From Deltaproteobacteria bacterium (GTDB lineage Bacteria > Myxococcota_A > UBA796 > GCA-2862545): a stretch of DNA of 64,000 nt. Of this stretch, positions 40,144 through 49,143 are shown in pieces. Under the pieces are notes generated by a model, which saw only the letters and a program-made list of their open reading frames with translations, searched no databases and was not told the origin of the DNA. The DNA is taken from positions 1 through 64,000 of the forward strand of contig JAFGVK010000107.1 of the NCBI GenBank assembly GCA_016938035.1, in the 5' to 3' direction. The position numbers and the translations under genes were made by a program. Numbering within the stretch: position 1 is the first letter of the stretch; the number at the start of each line of letters is the position of its first letter.

Positions 40144-40458
40144 ATGTCCACCAAGACCCTCCAGCGACTGATCTTTTGGGTGATCCCCGCCCTGCTGTTG
40201 GTGGCGGTAGTCCTCGCGACGGTGTGGGGAGACCACGGGGTGCTCACCAGGGACAGGTACCAGCAGGAGCTCCGACAGGAGCAGGCGGCGCTGGCTGCGC
40301 TGGAGCGCGAGAACCAGCGGCTCTCGCGGGAGATCTCCCTCATGGATCGCGACCCGCGGGTCCTGCGCCGGGTGGTGGCCGACGAGCTTCACTGGGCCAA
40401 GGACGGCGCGGTCATCTACGATTTCTCAGACGAGGAAGCGCCCGCACAGGCGCCCTGA
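40144..40458 (+). CDS. ftsB: Septum formation initiator FtsB/DivIC family
   Basis: A 104-residue bitopic cell-division protein. One membrane segment (about 8-28, LIFWVIPALLLVAVVL) is followed by a periplasmic coiled coil (QELRQEQAALAALERENQRL) and an RVVADELHWAKDGAVIYDF end that is typical of the family. FtsB bridges FtsL and FtsQ in the divisome. The ATG at 40144 is preferred to the upstream GTG-type frame start at 40036, which adds a non-homologous, Ser/Pro-rich leader. It is four bases from the next gene. Confidence 0.85.
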   Translation: MSTKTLQRLIFWVIPALLLVAVVLATVWGDHGVLTRDRYQQELRQEQAALAALERENQRLSREISLMDRDPRVLRRVVADELHWAKDGAVIYDFSDEEAPAQAP

Positions 40459-40462
40459 CCCG

Positions 40463-41038
40463 ATGGACGCCCCCCTGCTCACCGACTGGTCCTCGCTCCT
40501 CGCGGCCTCACCCCTCGCGGTCCGGGGGGCGGTGGGCCTGGCGGGCCTGCTGTTGCTCCTGGCGGGCGCCCGCCTCTACCGGCCGGCCCTGGGGCTCACC
40601 GCCTTCGCCTTTGGGGCCCTGCTGGCGGTGGGTGGGCTCAGGGCCCTCGCCCCCTATCTGCCCGGCGTAGACGCCCCCACCCTGCTGCTTGCGGGCGCGG
40701 TGATCCTGGGGCTGGTGAGCGCCGCGGTGGCCACCTTCGCCCACAGGGTCGGGCTCGCCTCTGCAGGCGCGATCCTCGGCCTTGGGGGCGGCGCTGCGGC
40801 CTGGCAGGCGGCGACCGGCGCCCCAGCACCCCTGTGGGTGCCCCTGGGGGGGGCGGCGCTGGGCGCGCTGGCGCTGCCCTTCGCCTTCGGATCGCTGCTC
40901 CTTGTCCTCACCCCCGCGGTGGGCGCCCTGTGCCTGACCGGGGCGGCCGGCTGGGGGCAGACCCTGCCGGTGATGGGCGGGCTGTGGCTGGGAGGCACCG
41001 CCATCCAGTGGCTGACGCGGAAGCGGAAGCGGGCCTGA
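40463..41038 (+). CDS. Polytopic membrane protein (DUF4203/TMEM198-like)
   Basis: A 191-residue protein consisting almost entirely of about six to seven hydrophobic, Gly/Ala/Leu-rich segments (for example AGLLLLLAGARLYRPALGLT and AFGALLAVGG), ending in a basic tail RKRKRA. It resembles the repeated small-residue pattern of DUF4203/TMEM198-type membrane proteins. It follows ftsB by four bases, so it is probably cotranscribed. Function unknown. Confidence 0.65.
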   Translation: MDAPLLTDWSSLLAASPLAVRGAVGLAGLLLLLAGARLYRPALGLTAFAFGALLAVGGLRALAPYLPGVDAPTLLLAGAVILGLVSAAVATFAHRVGLASAGAILGLGGGAAAWQAATGAPAPLWVPLGGAALGALALPFAFGSLLLVLTPAVGALCLTGAAGWGQTLPVMGGLWLGGTAIQWLTRKRKRA

Positions 41039-41085
41039 GCTCCGAGTCGCGCGTCGCAGGGGGGCCTCCCCCTCGCCCGACCGGG

Positions 41086-41302
41086 CCCCGATCCGCTGGC
41101 CTCTCGACGGGCGTCCTTACCGCTGCGCTAGTCACACAATAAAGTACGTTTTCTCCCAAGGGAACGGCGGTCACACGCCGAGACGCCGAGCGACTCGGCG
41201 CCCGTATACAGTCTGGAAGACTCGACGAGCAACTCCATCGGATGCCTCCTGTGGACTGATGAAGCGCTCCCTGTGAGACTGTCCCGCTGATTGACCCGCG
41301 CC
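41086..41302 (+). repeat. Dispersed ~217-bp structured intergenic element, copy D
   Basis: This 217-bp copy lies between convergent genes, 47 bases after the membrane protein's stop and eight before the stop of the giant synthetase. It starts CCCCGATCCGCTGGCCTCT and ends GATTGACCCGCGCC. GGAACGGCGGTC, CGCCGA and GATGAAGCGCT are present. The hairpin AGTCT-GGA-AGACT is complete, TCCC-AA-GGGA replaces the usual first hairpin, and CGCCGAG/CTCGGCG gives an alternative pairing with the CGGCG stem. Compared with others it has one mismatch in CTCCATC/GATGAAG. Confidence 0.85.
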
Positions 41303-41310
41303 CCCGACCG

Positions 41311-44300
41311 CTACCTGGGCCGCATCGTGACCTCGCGCAGGTCGCAGGCGAGCCCCCCGTGCCTGGCCCCCAGCCGGAAGCCGAGGCGGTAGAAATACTC
41401 GGGCCTGAAGAAGCCCGCCGTCACCCGCTCCACCCCCTGATCGCGCATCCGCATCAGGAATTCGCGCATCAGCGCCTCGCCCACCCCCACCCGGCGGAAG
41501 GCGTCCGCCACCACCAGCTTCTCCAGGTTCACCTCCCCCTCCTCAGGGGGGGTGTGGAACAGGCCACCGATGAGGTAGCCGCGATCCGAGATCGCCACCA
41601 GGAAGCGGTGGTGGGCGTCGAACTCCACCGGCAGGTTGGCCTTGAAGTAGAGCTGATGCAGCGCGGCGACCTCGCGGGCAGACACAGGCCGGCGGACGAA
41701 GAAGGGGCGCCCGTCCGCGTCCTCGAAGCGAACCACCAGATCCGCGGTGCGCGCCCCGTCCGAGAACAGGCGCAGCAGGGTGGCCTCGTCCTGCGGCTGG
41801 ACGTGGGGGTACGAGATCCGGGCGAGGAAGTAGGCGTCGCGATCGCTGAGTGGGTAGCGCTCCTGGATGCCCGACAGCGCGGCGAGCACCTCATCGGCGG
41901 TCAGGCGATCCGCGCGCTGGCGGGCCACAAGCTGCTCCAGCGCCCCCCTCACCTCGGGGGAGGAGTCCGCGAAGACCGTCTCCAGGAAGAACCTGGTCCT
42001 GGTCCCGGGGAAGCGCACCTCCTGCTCCCGCAGGGCGTAGGTCTCGAGCAGCTCCTCCGCCACCTCGGCGTAGTCCTTCAGGGTCGGCCCCTCTGAGCGA
42101 CCCAACCAGCGCTGGTAGCGCCTGCGGGCGAAATACAGCCCCTTGGGGACCGCCCCCATGCCCTCCAGCCCCGCGAGGAAGGCGGCGAGCGCCTCCTGCA
42201 ACGGCGGGACCCCCTCTACAAGCGCGGCGTCATCGCCCTCATCGCGGAGCCTGTGCAGCAGGGCGACCCCCGCCTCCTCCCCCTCCGAGTCGATCACCGC
42301 CGAGAACACGAAGGGCCACATCGAGCCCTGCGCCAGCTCGGGGTACTCCCGCTCCGTCTCTAGGACGAAGCTCCGGTACAGTCCGCAGAAGAAGTGCCCG
42401 TACGCGCGGAAGGGCGTCCGGTCGGAGAGAGACACCACCTTGGTCCCCCCCAGGTAGTCGTGGCGGGGTGACACCAAGTGGCGGGGCGAGGGGCTCGCGA
42501 GCTGCAGCGAGAGCCCGGTTCGGGTGAGCAGGCCCACATAGACCTCCGCCGCGGACCAGACAAAGAAGGGCCACAGGGACCTGAGCCGCTCGGTGACCGC
42601 CGGATCGCGCTTGCGGGACATCCTCCGCAGGAAGCGGGCCACCGACTCCCCGGCGGCGTACTCCTCGGTCCAGATGCGGTGCTCGGGCCACCAGCCCCCC
42701 AGGGCACCCACCAGGGTCCCCCGCCCGTGCGAGGCCCCCGCGGCGATCAACCAGTCCACCTCCTCGTGGATCTCCGAGTCGCTGAGCACCAGGATCAGGT
42801 TGAAGACCAGGTCGAAGGCCCGCCCGTCGCGCGTCTGGGTCCTGACCCGGTACACCGCCCGCTCCGGACCGGACCCCAGGTGGGACACCCACACCCCCCC
42901 CCGCGACAGGTCCGTGAGCTCCACCCTCGCGCCCCCGAAGAGGAGGAAGATCGACTCCGCCAGGGCGCTGCTCTGCTGCAGGGCGGTGAGCAGGCGGAGC
43001 TGGTCCTCCGGGGCGATCCCACCGTCAAAGGCGACCACCTCCTCCCACCCGTAGGCGTCGCCGGTGTCCGAGTCCACCGCCGCGAGGGCCCTCCCAGCGA
43101 ACCAGCCCCTACACCCCGCCTGGAGGCGCGCACCCGCCGCCACAGCGAGCGCCGCCACCGCGTTGGACTCCGCCTGGAGGTGGAAGCGCACCACCGCCTC
43201 GCGCGCCCTGCGGAACAGCTCGGGGTGCTCCAGCCCGCAAGCGACCAGCAGGTCGAAGAGCGCGGGCAGCACCGAGGTCCTCACCTCGTAGGCGGTGCGG
43301 TGCTCCCCCTGGGCCTCGTCGAGCACCGCCTCGATGGCGGCGACGTGGGCCTCAGTGCGGCACACCTCGGCGACCCAGCCCACCCGCTCCTCGTCCAGCA
43401 GCGCCCCGTCCAGGGTCGCGAACACCGACAGCAGCCCCTGAAAGCGCTGCACCGGCACATAGCGCAGGGCGACCCGGAGCATCTCGTGGCGCACCGCCCT
43501 CCGCCGGGTCAGGGCTGGGCGAAACAGGCACTCGAGCGCCAGGTCGCGGTACATGCACTCGCGCCGCCTGGCGATGTTCTCCAGGTAGTGGACCGCCGCG
43601 AGGCCGTGCTGCTGAATGGGCGACTGCAGGTGTAGCATCGCGAGGTGCAGCCCCTGGAGCGAGCGCTCCCCCGCCTGGACGATCGCCGCGAACGCGGTCT
43701 GAAGCGCGGGCGGCACCGGGCGAGGGTCCACCTGGCACGCGAAGCAGACGGTGCTCTTGGGTCGGTTCGGGCGATACCAGCCCTCCAGCGCCCGCTGGGC
43801 GAACGCAAACAGCTCGTAGTTTCCCAGCCAATTGAGGGGATCGGTGAGCAGGCGGTGGAGGTCCACCCGGCCCTGGTGGAGGTTGTAGACGTAGTCACCC
43901 ACCCGAAGCTGGTGGGGGCGGTCCTCTACCGGCTCCAGCCGGAGGCGGCGGTCGAGCTTGGTGATCTCCAGCCCCCCCTCCGAGGCGACGATGTCCCCGC
44001 TCAGGCAGCCGCTCTCGCGGTAGAACCAGTTGGGGATGCGGACCTCTAGCCGGTCCCAGCGGACGGACGAGAAGCCCTGTACGTACATCTCCTCGATAAC
44101 GGCGCTGTAGTTCTCCTCCACCACCCTCCGCTTGAAGGTGCCCTTGGGGGTCAGCTCCCCCCGCTCCACCGAGAGCGGCCGCTCCAGCAGGCGGAAGTCG
44201 AGCACCCGCTCGTGGGGCATGAGGAAGGCGTTGGCGCTCACCACCAGCGACGAGAAATAGGCCCGCCGCTCCTTGTCATCCATCTCTGCCAGCAGCTCCC

Positions 44301-45975
44301 CCTCCACCGCCCAGGCGGGGTAGAGGAGCAGGGTGTTATGGGCGCGGTGATCGCCCACCAGGAAGGCCTGCTCCACCGCGTCGAATTCGGTGAGGATGTG
44401 CTCGACGCGCTGTGGCGAGATGGTCTCGCCCTGGCTGTTCTTGTAGATGTCCTTCTTGCGGTCGACGATCTCGATGAAGCCGTCCTCGTCCTGGCGCATG
44501 ATGTCGCCGGTGGCGTACCACCCGTCGCGGATCGGGCTGTCCTCGTCGCTGACGCCGAAGTAGCCCGAGGTGACGTAGGGGCCGCGGATGAACAGCTCCC
44601 CGTCCTCGCCGAGCCGGAGCTCCACGCCCGGCAGCGCGCCCCCCAGGGAGCGCGGGCGGTAGCGCCCAGGGGGGGTCATGGTGATCCCCCCTGTGGCCTC
44701 GGTCATCCCGAAGCCGCTCATCAGCTCCACCCCGTGCCGCTGGAAGAAGCCAAACACCTCGGGCGACAGGTAGCCCGCCGCGGACAGGCCCCACCGCAGG
44801 GCGCCGCCGGTGAGGAGGCGGAGCTCCATCTGCAGGCTCTCCTCCGAGGCGACGGCTGGGTCGAGCTGAGAGGTGATCAGCTCGTAGAGCTGCTCCCACT
44901 TGCGCGGCACCGAGATGAACACCGTGGGGCGCACCCGGCGCATCCCCGACACGAGCATCTGGATCGACGGGCTCTCGGCGAAGGTGTAGCTGGCGCTCCA
45001 GAACAGGCTGCCCATCAGCTCGAAGAAGCGACCGAAGGTGTGGAAGAGCGGCAGATATGAGAGGAACCTGTCGCCCTCTCCCAGCTCGGGGAGGGCCAGC
45101 GCCCGCGCGTAGCGCTTGAAGATCATGTTGGTGTGCGAGAACAGGATCCCCTTGGGCAGCCCGGTGGTGCCCGAGGTGAACATCGCGGTGGTGACCTGAT
45201 CCGCGCGGATGCCGGCCCTGCGCCCGGCCAGCGCGCCCTCCTCCACCTCCGCGCCGCCCGCGATCAGTTCGTCGAGGGTCATCACGTCGTGGGCAGCGCT
45301 CCTGCCGCGGAAGATCACCAGCTGCTGCAGGGCGCGGGTCCTGCCCTGGACGCTCTTCACCCGCGACAGGACCTGATCGTCCGCCACCAGCATCAGGGGC
45401 GCCTCGGTAGACTCGAGGATCATCGCGATGTGCTCGGCGGGCGCGTTGGCGGGGATGATGACATTGAACAGGCCCGCGCTGAGGCAGGCCAGATCCGCGA
45501 GCGCCATGTCGAGGGAGTTATTGAGCGCGAAGGCGATCTTCCCGTCGGGCTTCCCGAGCCGGTCCAGCGCCGCGATCAGGGCGCGGGCCACCTCATCCAC
45601 CCTGCGTGAGGTCTCGGCCCAGTCCAGGGTCCGCTCCTCAGAGCCCACCAGCACCCGAAACAGCACCTTGTCCGGGTGCAGGGCGACGCGCTGCGCGATG
45701 AGGTTGTGCAGGGTGTAGTCGGAGCGCCGGATCAGCTGCAGGAGGCGATCCTCCCACCGCGTGTCACCCTGCACCGCGCGCAGCACGACGCTGTGTCGCA
45801 GCACCTCCAACAGGGCATGCGCCGCGGGGATCGCCTCCCCTCCGCGCTCCAGGCCCCCCAGGGTGTCGTCACAGGCGCGGGCTAGCGCCTCGATCAGCGC
45901 GGTGACATCGGCGTCCTCTGTGAGGATCGCGGCTCGGAGTCCGTGGACTTGGGAGACGGAGGGGACAGGGGGCAT
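41311..45975 (-). CDS. Giant acyl-CoA synthetase fusion with GNAT C-terminus
   Basis: A 1554-residue protein. Residues 85-640 are an adenylate-forming (long-chain fatty-acyl-CoA synthetase-like) domain: TSGTTGLPKG (267-276), SGFGMTEATGG (420-430), GWYATGD (485-491), DRKKDIYKN (505-513) and the PKGTFKRR end with the A10 Lys. The middle (about 650-1400) is unlike a synthetase; it contains an LGSGPERAVYRVRT segment, possibly kinase-like, and long helical stretches. The last 150 residues resemble a GNAT acetyltransferase (LVVADAFRRVGVGEALMREF, then FYRLGFRLG). The ATG has GGAG seven bases before it. It could activate an acyl group and pass it on within one chain; that is inference. Confidence 0.75.
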   Translation of the reverse strand: MPPVPSVSQVHGLRAAILTEDADVTALIEALARACDDTLGGLERGGEAIPAAHALLEVLRHSVVLRAVQGDTRWEDRLLQLIRRSDYTLHNLIAQRVALHPDKVLFRVLVGSEERTLDWAETSRRVDEVARALIAALDRLGKPDGKIAFALNNSLDMALADLACLSAGLFNVIIPANAPAEHIAMILESTEAPLMLVADDQVLSRVKSVQGRTRALQQLVIFRGRSAAHDVMTLDELIAGGAEVEEGALAGRRAGIRADQVTTAMFTSGTTGLPKGILFSHTNMIFKRYARALALPELGEGDRFLSYLPLFHTFGRFFELMGSLFWSASYTFAESPSIQMLVSGMRRVRPTVFISVPRKWEQLYELITSQLDPAVASEESLQMELRLLTGGALRWGLSAAGYLSPEVFGFFQRHGVELMSGFGMTEATGGITMTPPGRYRPRSLGGALPGVELRLGEDGELFIRGPYVTSGYFGVSDEDSPIRDGWYATGDIMRQDEDGFIEIVDRKKDIYKNSQGETISPQRVEHILTEFDAVEQAFLVGDHRAHNTLLLYPAWAVEGELLAEMDDKERRAYFSSLVVSANAFLMPHERVLDFRLLERPLSVERGELTPKGTFKRRVVEENYSAVIEEMYVQGFSSVRWDRLEVRIPNWFYRESGCLSGDIVASEGGLEITKLDRRLRLEPVEDRPHQLRVGDYVYNLHQGRVDLHRLLTDPLNWLGNYELFAFAQRALEGWYRPNRPKSTVCFACQVDPRPVPPALQTAFAAIVQAGERSLQGLHLAMLHLQSPIQQHGLAAVHYLENIARRRECMYRDLALECLFRPALTRRRAVRHEMLRVALRYVPVQRFQGLLSVFATLDGALLDEERVGWVAEVCRTEAHVAAIEAVLDEAQGEHRTAYEVRTSVLPALFDLLVACGLEHPELFRRAREAVVRFHLQAESNAVAALAVAAGARLQAGCRGWFAGRALAAVDSDTGDAYGWEEVVAFDGGIAPEDQLRLLTALQQSSALAESIFLLFGGARVELTDLSRGGVWVSHLGSGPERAVYRVRTQTRDGRAFDLVFNLILVLSDSEIHEEVDWLIAAGASHGRGTLVGALGGWWPEHRIWTEEYAAGESVARFLRRMSRKRDPAVTERLRSLWPFFVWSAAEVYVGLLTRTGLSLQLASPSPRHLVSPRHDYLGGTKVVSLSDRTPFRAYGHFFCGLYRSFVLETEREYPELAQGSMWPFVFSAVIDSEGEEAGVALLHRLRDEGDDAALVEGVPPLQEALAAFLAGLEGMGAVPKGLYFARRRYQRWLGRSEGPTLKDYAEVAEELLETYALREQEVRFPGTRTRFFLETVFADSSPEVRGALEQLVARQRADRLTADEVLAALSGIQERYPLSDRDAYFLARISYPHVQPQDEATLLRLFSDGARTADLVVRFEDADGRPFFVRRPVSAREVAALHQLYFKANLPVEFDAHHRFLVAISDRGYLIGGLFHTPPEEGEVNLEKLVVADAFRRVGVGEALMREFLMRMRDQGVERVTAGFFRPEYFYRLGFRLGARHGGLACDLREVTMRPR

Positions 45976-46107
45976 GGGGCGCTCCAGAGGGTGGACTCAA
46001 GGTGCCATGAAACACGCGCGGGCGGTATGTCGCATCCGCGTGATGTAGCGGCATCGTGGCGTTTCCCCCTCGCGCTCGGGGCGGTTAGTCCCCGCCCTGG
46101 GGGCACC

Positions 46108-47577
46108 ATGTCCGTCTTCCTGCTAGGCCTCGCCGCCCTGATCGCCGGCTACACCCTCTGGGGCCGCCTCACGGAGGGGGCGGTGCGCCCCGATCCGCGC
46201 AGGGTGCCCCCCGCCTTCGCCCAGCGCGACGGGGTGGATTTCATGCCCCTCCCCACCTGGCGGGTGTACCTGGTGCAGCTCCTCAACATCGCGGGGCTGG
46301 GGCCGGTGTTCGGCCCGATCTTGGGGGCGCTGTGGGGGCCACAGGTCTTCTTGTGGGTGGTGCTGGGCTCCATCCTGGGCGGGGCGGTCCACGACTTCCT
46401 CGCGGGGGCCATGTCGATGCGCCACCAGGGCGAGGGGCTGCCGGAGCTGATCGGTCGCTACCTGGGCGCGCCGGCCCGGCACTTCACCACCTTCTACATC
46501 CTGGGCCTGATGGTGCTGGTGGGGACGGTCTTCGTGAAGGGCCCCGCGATGCTGGTGGTCAAGCTGCTGCCCCCCAGCCTCCTGGACGGCACCCCGCTGG
46601 GGCCGCTGGTTCAGGGGGAGTGGCTGGGGCAGCCGGTGTGGCTCCAGCTGGTGATGGTGGCGATCTTCGCCTACTATATCGCCGCCACCATGCTGCCGAT
46701 CGACAAGCTGATCGGGCGGGTCTACCCCTGGTTCGCGGTGGCGCTCCTGGTGATGGTCGGGGGGATCGGCGGCCACATGGTGCTGCACGGGGTGGACGTG
46801 CCCTCGTGGTCGCTCGCGAACACCCACCCCGAGGGGCTGTCGGCCTGGCCGGTCCTGTTCATCACCGTGAGCTGCGGGGCGGTGAGCGGCTTCCACGCCA
46901 CCCAGTCCCCGATGATGGCCCGCTGCCTCGTCAACGAGCGGCACATGCGGCTGGTTTTCTACGGGGCGATGATCGGAGAGGGGGTGATCGCCCTGGTGTG
47001 GGCCGCCGCGGCCCAGGGCTACTACAGCGGCCCCACCGAGCTCCAAGCGGTGCTCAGCGCTGGCGGACCGGCGGAGGTGGTGTTCGACGTGGCGACCCGT
47101 ACCCTGGGGACCGCGGGGGCCTTCCTTGCGCTGGTGGGGGTGGTGGTGCTCCCGATCACCTCGGGGGACACGGCCTTCCGCGTCGCACGGCTGATCGCCG
47201 CGGAGTACCTGCGCCTCGACCAGCGGGTGCCCCTCAACCGCTACCTGATCGCCGTCCCCCTGTTCGGCGCGGCCCTGGCCCTCAATTTCGCCGATTTCTC
47301 GGTGATCTGGCGCTACTTCGGCTGGATGAACCAGACGCTGTCGGTCTTCGCGCTCTGGACCGGCGCGGTGTTCCTGCGCCGCACCGGGCGGTGGGCGTGG
47401 CTGGCGGTGGGGCCTGCCCTGTTCATGACCGCGGTGACCGTGGCCTTCATCTGCGTGAAGAACTACGTCTACGATCTGGACGTCATCACCGGGACGATCG
47501 CGGGGGTGGTCGCCGCAGGCTTGGCCCTGGCCCTGTTCCTCCGCACCCCCATGGCGCCGGCGCACCGAGGGGCTTGA
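46108..47577 (+). CDS. cstA: Carbon starvation protein CstA-like transporter
   Basis: A 489-residue polytopic inner-membrane protein of the CstA family (pyruvate or peptide transport), with about 12 membrane segments. Conserved stretches are LLNIAGLGPVFGPILGALWG, TVSCGAVSGFHATQSPMMAR and TSGDTAFRVARLIAAEYLRL. It is shorter than E. coli CstA and closer to the bacterial CstA/CstA-like set. The ATG at 46108 has GGGGG before it; TAGTCC at 46086-46091 may be the -10. OsmC follows on the same strand. Confidence 0.9.
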   Translation: MSVFLLGLAALIAGYTLWGRLTEGAVRPDPRRVPPAFAQRDGVDFMPLPTWRVYLVQLLNIAGLGPVFGPILGALWGPQVFLWVVLGSILGGAVHDFLAGAMSMRHQGEGLPELIGRYLGAPARHFTTFYILGLMVLVGTVFVKGPAMLVVKLLPPSLLDGTPLGPLVQGEWLGQPVWLQLVMVAIFAYYIAATMLPIDKLIGRVYPWFAVALLVMVGGIGGHMVLHGVDVPSWSLANTHPEGLSAWPVLFITVSCGAVSGFHATQSPMMARCLVNERHMRLVFYGAMIGEGVIALVWAAAAQGYYSGPTELQAVLSAGGPAEVVFDVATRTLGTAGAFLALVGVVVLPITSGDTAFRVARLIAAEYLRLDQRVPLNRYLIAVPLFGAALALNFADFSVIWRYFGWMNQTLSVFALWTGAVFLRRTGRWAWLAVGPALFMTAVTVAFICVKNYVYDLDVITGTIAGVVAAGLALALFLRTPMAPAHRGA

Positions 47578-47669
47578 CGTCCCCTCCCCCGCGCGTAGCT
47601 TCCCGCCCACGGCGCCGTGTCGGCGCACTCAACACAAGCGGCCCCCACGCGCGGGGCCTGGGAGCCAGC

Positions 47670-48098
47670 ATGGAGAGCAAGGTCGTCTGGAAGGAGGGCA
47701 TGTCCTTCGACGTTCACCTCGATGGGCACGTCTTCACCATCGACGCCGACGAGGCGGTGGGCGGCAAGAACCAGGGCCCCAAGCCCAAGGGCCTGACCCT
47801 CTCCTCCCTCGCGGGCTGCACCGGCATGGACGTGATCTCCATCCTCACCAAGATGCGCATCCCGGTGCAGACCCTCGAGGTCACCGCCAGGGCCGAGCTC
47901 ACCGAGGAGCACCCCAAGCGCTTCAAGAAGATCATCACCCGCTACGAGGTGACCGGCCCCGACGATATCAGCGTCGAGCGCATCCAGCGGGCGGTGGTCC
48001 TGTCCGAGGAGCGCTACTGCGGGGTCTCAGCCACCCTCAAGCCGTCGGTGGAGATGCTCAGCGAGATCGTGGTCAACGGGGTGCAGGTCGAGGCGTGA
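47670..48098 (+). CDS. OsmC/Ohr family peroxide-handling protein
   Basis: A 142-residue protein of the OsmC-like superfamily. The two active-site cysteines are Cys50 in SLAGCTGMDV and Cys117 in RYCGVSATL, with the usual glutamate-rich dimer helix between. The family reduces organic hydroperoxides, with thiol cofactors supplied by lipoyl proteins. ATG 47670 has GGGAG eight bases before it. The upstream spacer carries TAGCTT as a possible -10. Convergent with the epimerase gene. Confidence 0.9.
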   Translation: MESKVVWKEGMSFDVHLDGHVFTIDADEAVGGKNQGPKPKGLTLSSLAGCTGMDVISILTKMRIPVQTLEVTARAELTEEHPKRFKKIITRYEVTGPDDISVERIQRAVVLSEERYCGVSATLKPSVEMLSEIVVNGVQVEA

Positions 48099-48118
48099 TC
48101 CCGTCGCTGGACGCTCCG

Positions 48119-48170
48119 GCTGGAGGGCCCAGCCCTGCGCCTGCGGGGCCGCAGAGCCCTGGCCTCCAGC
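48119..48170. terminator. Stem-loop between osmC and the epimerase gene
   Basis: GCTGGAGG (48119-48126) and CCTCCAGC (48163-48170) are perfectly complementary, with GC-rich inner repeats in the 36-base loop. Convergent genes flank it. Terminator function is inferred. Confidence 0.4.
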
Positions 48171-48234
48171 GGGGCCGAGGCGCTGAGCCGGTGGGCGTCT
48201 CCCTGCGCCCAGGGGTCCCTCTGCGAGGCGCGCC

Positions 48235-49143
48235 CTACCTGAGCACGTCCGCCAAGGCGGCGCCCAACTCCGGGAAGCGGAGGGGCTGATCGTAGCGAGA
48301 GATCACCCGCGCGCCCCCCGAGAGGTAGTTCGCCGCCTCGCCCAGCCCAAGCCGCAGCAGGGGCGTGGGGTAGCGCAGCAGGGCGTGCCGCCCCATCGCG
48401 GCAGCCACCGCGCGGTCGAAGTCCGCGTTGCGCACCGGCGCCTGGCTGACGCCGTTGATGGGCCCGTCCAGCGTCTCGTCATCCAGGGCGCGCAGAAAGA
48501 CGCTCACCAGGTCGTCGAGGTGGATCCAGTTCAGCCAGGGCGCTGGGTCTCCGAAGACCCCGCCCATGCCGAAGCGAAACAAGGGGAGCAGCTCCTTGAG
48601 GGCGCCGCCGCGCTTGCTGAGGGCGATGCCGATGCGGACCGGCGCGACCCGCACCCCCTGCGCGCGGAGGGGGGCGGAGGCTGCCTCCCAGTCCACGCAG
48701 ATCCCGGCGAGGAAGTCGTCCGCGGGGGCGGTGCGCTCGTCGGCGGTCAGCCCGGGGTCGGTGCCGTAGTAGCCCGCGGCGGAGGCGGAGACGAAGACCC
48801 TGGGGCGGTGCTCCCCCAGCGCCCCGACGAGCTGCTCGGTAGACCGCACCCTGGACGCGCGCAGGTCCGCCTTGACCTTCGCGCTCCACCGCTTGGCGAA
48901 CAGGGGGGTCCCAGCGAGGTGCACCACCGCGTCCGCGTCGGCGAGGGCCTGACGCCAGTCCCCCGCGTCAGGTCGGTAGAGGTCCCACTCGGCGGCGCCA
49001 GCGCCCGAGGGCAGGGCGCGCTTCGCGCGCTGAGGATCGCGGGCCAGGGCGGTGACCTTGTCACCTCGCTCGACCAGCCTGGTGGCTAGCGCCCCCCCGA
49101 TGAGTCCGGTCGCGCCAGTCAACACAACGTGACGATCGCTCAT
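48235..49143 (-). CDS. TIGR01777/YfcH-type NAD-dependent epimerase
   Basis: A 302-residue short-chain dehydrogenase/reductase-fold protein. VVLTGATGLIGGALATRLV (6-24) is the Rossmann motif, VVHLAGTPLFAKRWS the NAG-like second motif, and SASAAGYYG carries the Ser/Tyr catalytic candidates. NWIHLDDLVSVFLRAL and NADFDRAVAAAMGR are typical of this family, whose substrate is unknown. The preceding membrane protein gene overlaps by ATGA, so the two are coupled. Confidence 0.88.
   Translation of the reverse strand: MSDRHVVLTGATGLIGGALATRLVERGDKVTALARDPQRAKRALPSGAGAAEWDLYRPDAGDWRQALADADAVVHLAGTPLFAKRWSAKVKADLRASRVRSTEQLVGALGEHRPRVFVSASAAGYYGTDPGLTADERTAPADDFLAGICVDWEAASAPLRAQGVRVAPVRIGIALSKRGGALKELLPLFRFGMGGVFGDPAPWLNWIHLDDLVSVFLRALDDETLDGPINGVSQAPVRNADFDRAVAAAMGRHALLRYPTPLLRLGLGEAANYLSGGARVISRYDQPLRFPELGAALADVLR

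Noticed and set aside
2356-41302. Group II intron, IS element or retron as source of the four elements
   Set aside because: No reverse transcriptase, transposase, IscB-like or TnpB-like ORF occurs in the window and no direct target repeats stand out; only weak end complementarity (GGCAC/GTGCC) in copies A and B is visible.
46123-47628. 501-residue minus-strand frame opposite cstA
   Set aside because: Composition is His/Gln/Arg-rich with no motif; the plus-strand frame is a typical CstA transporter.
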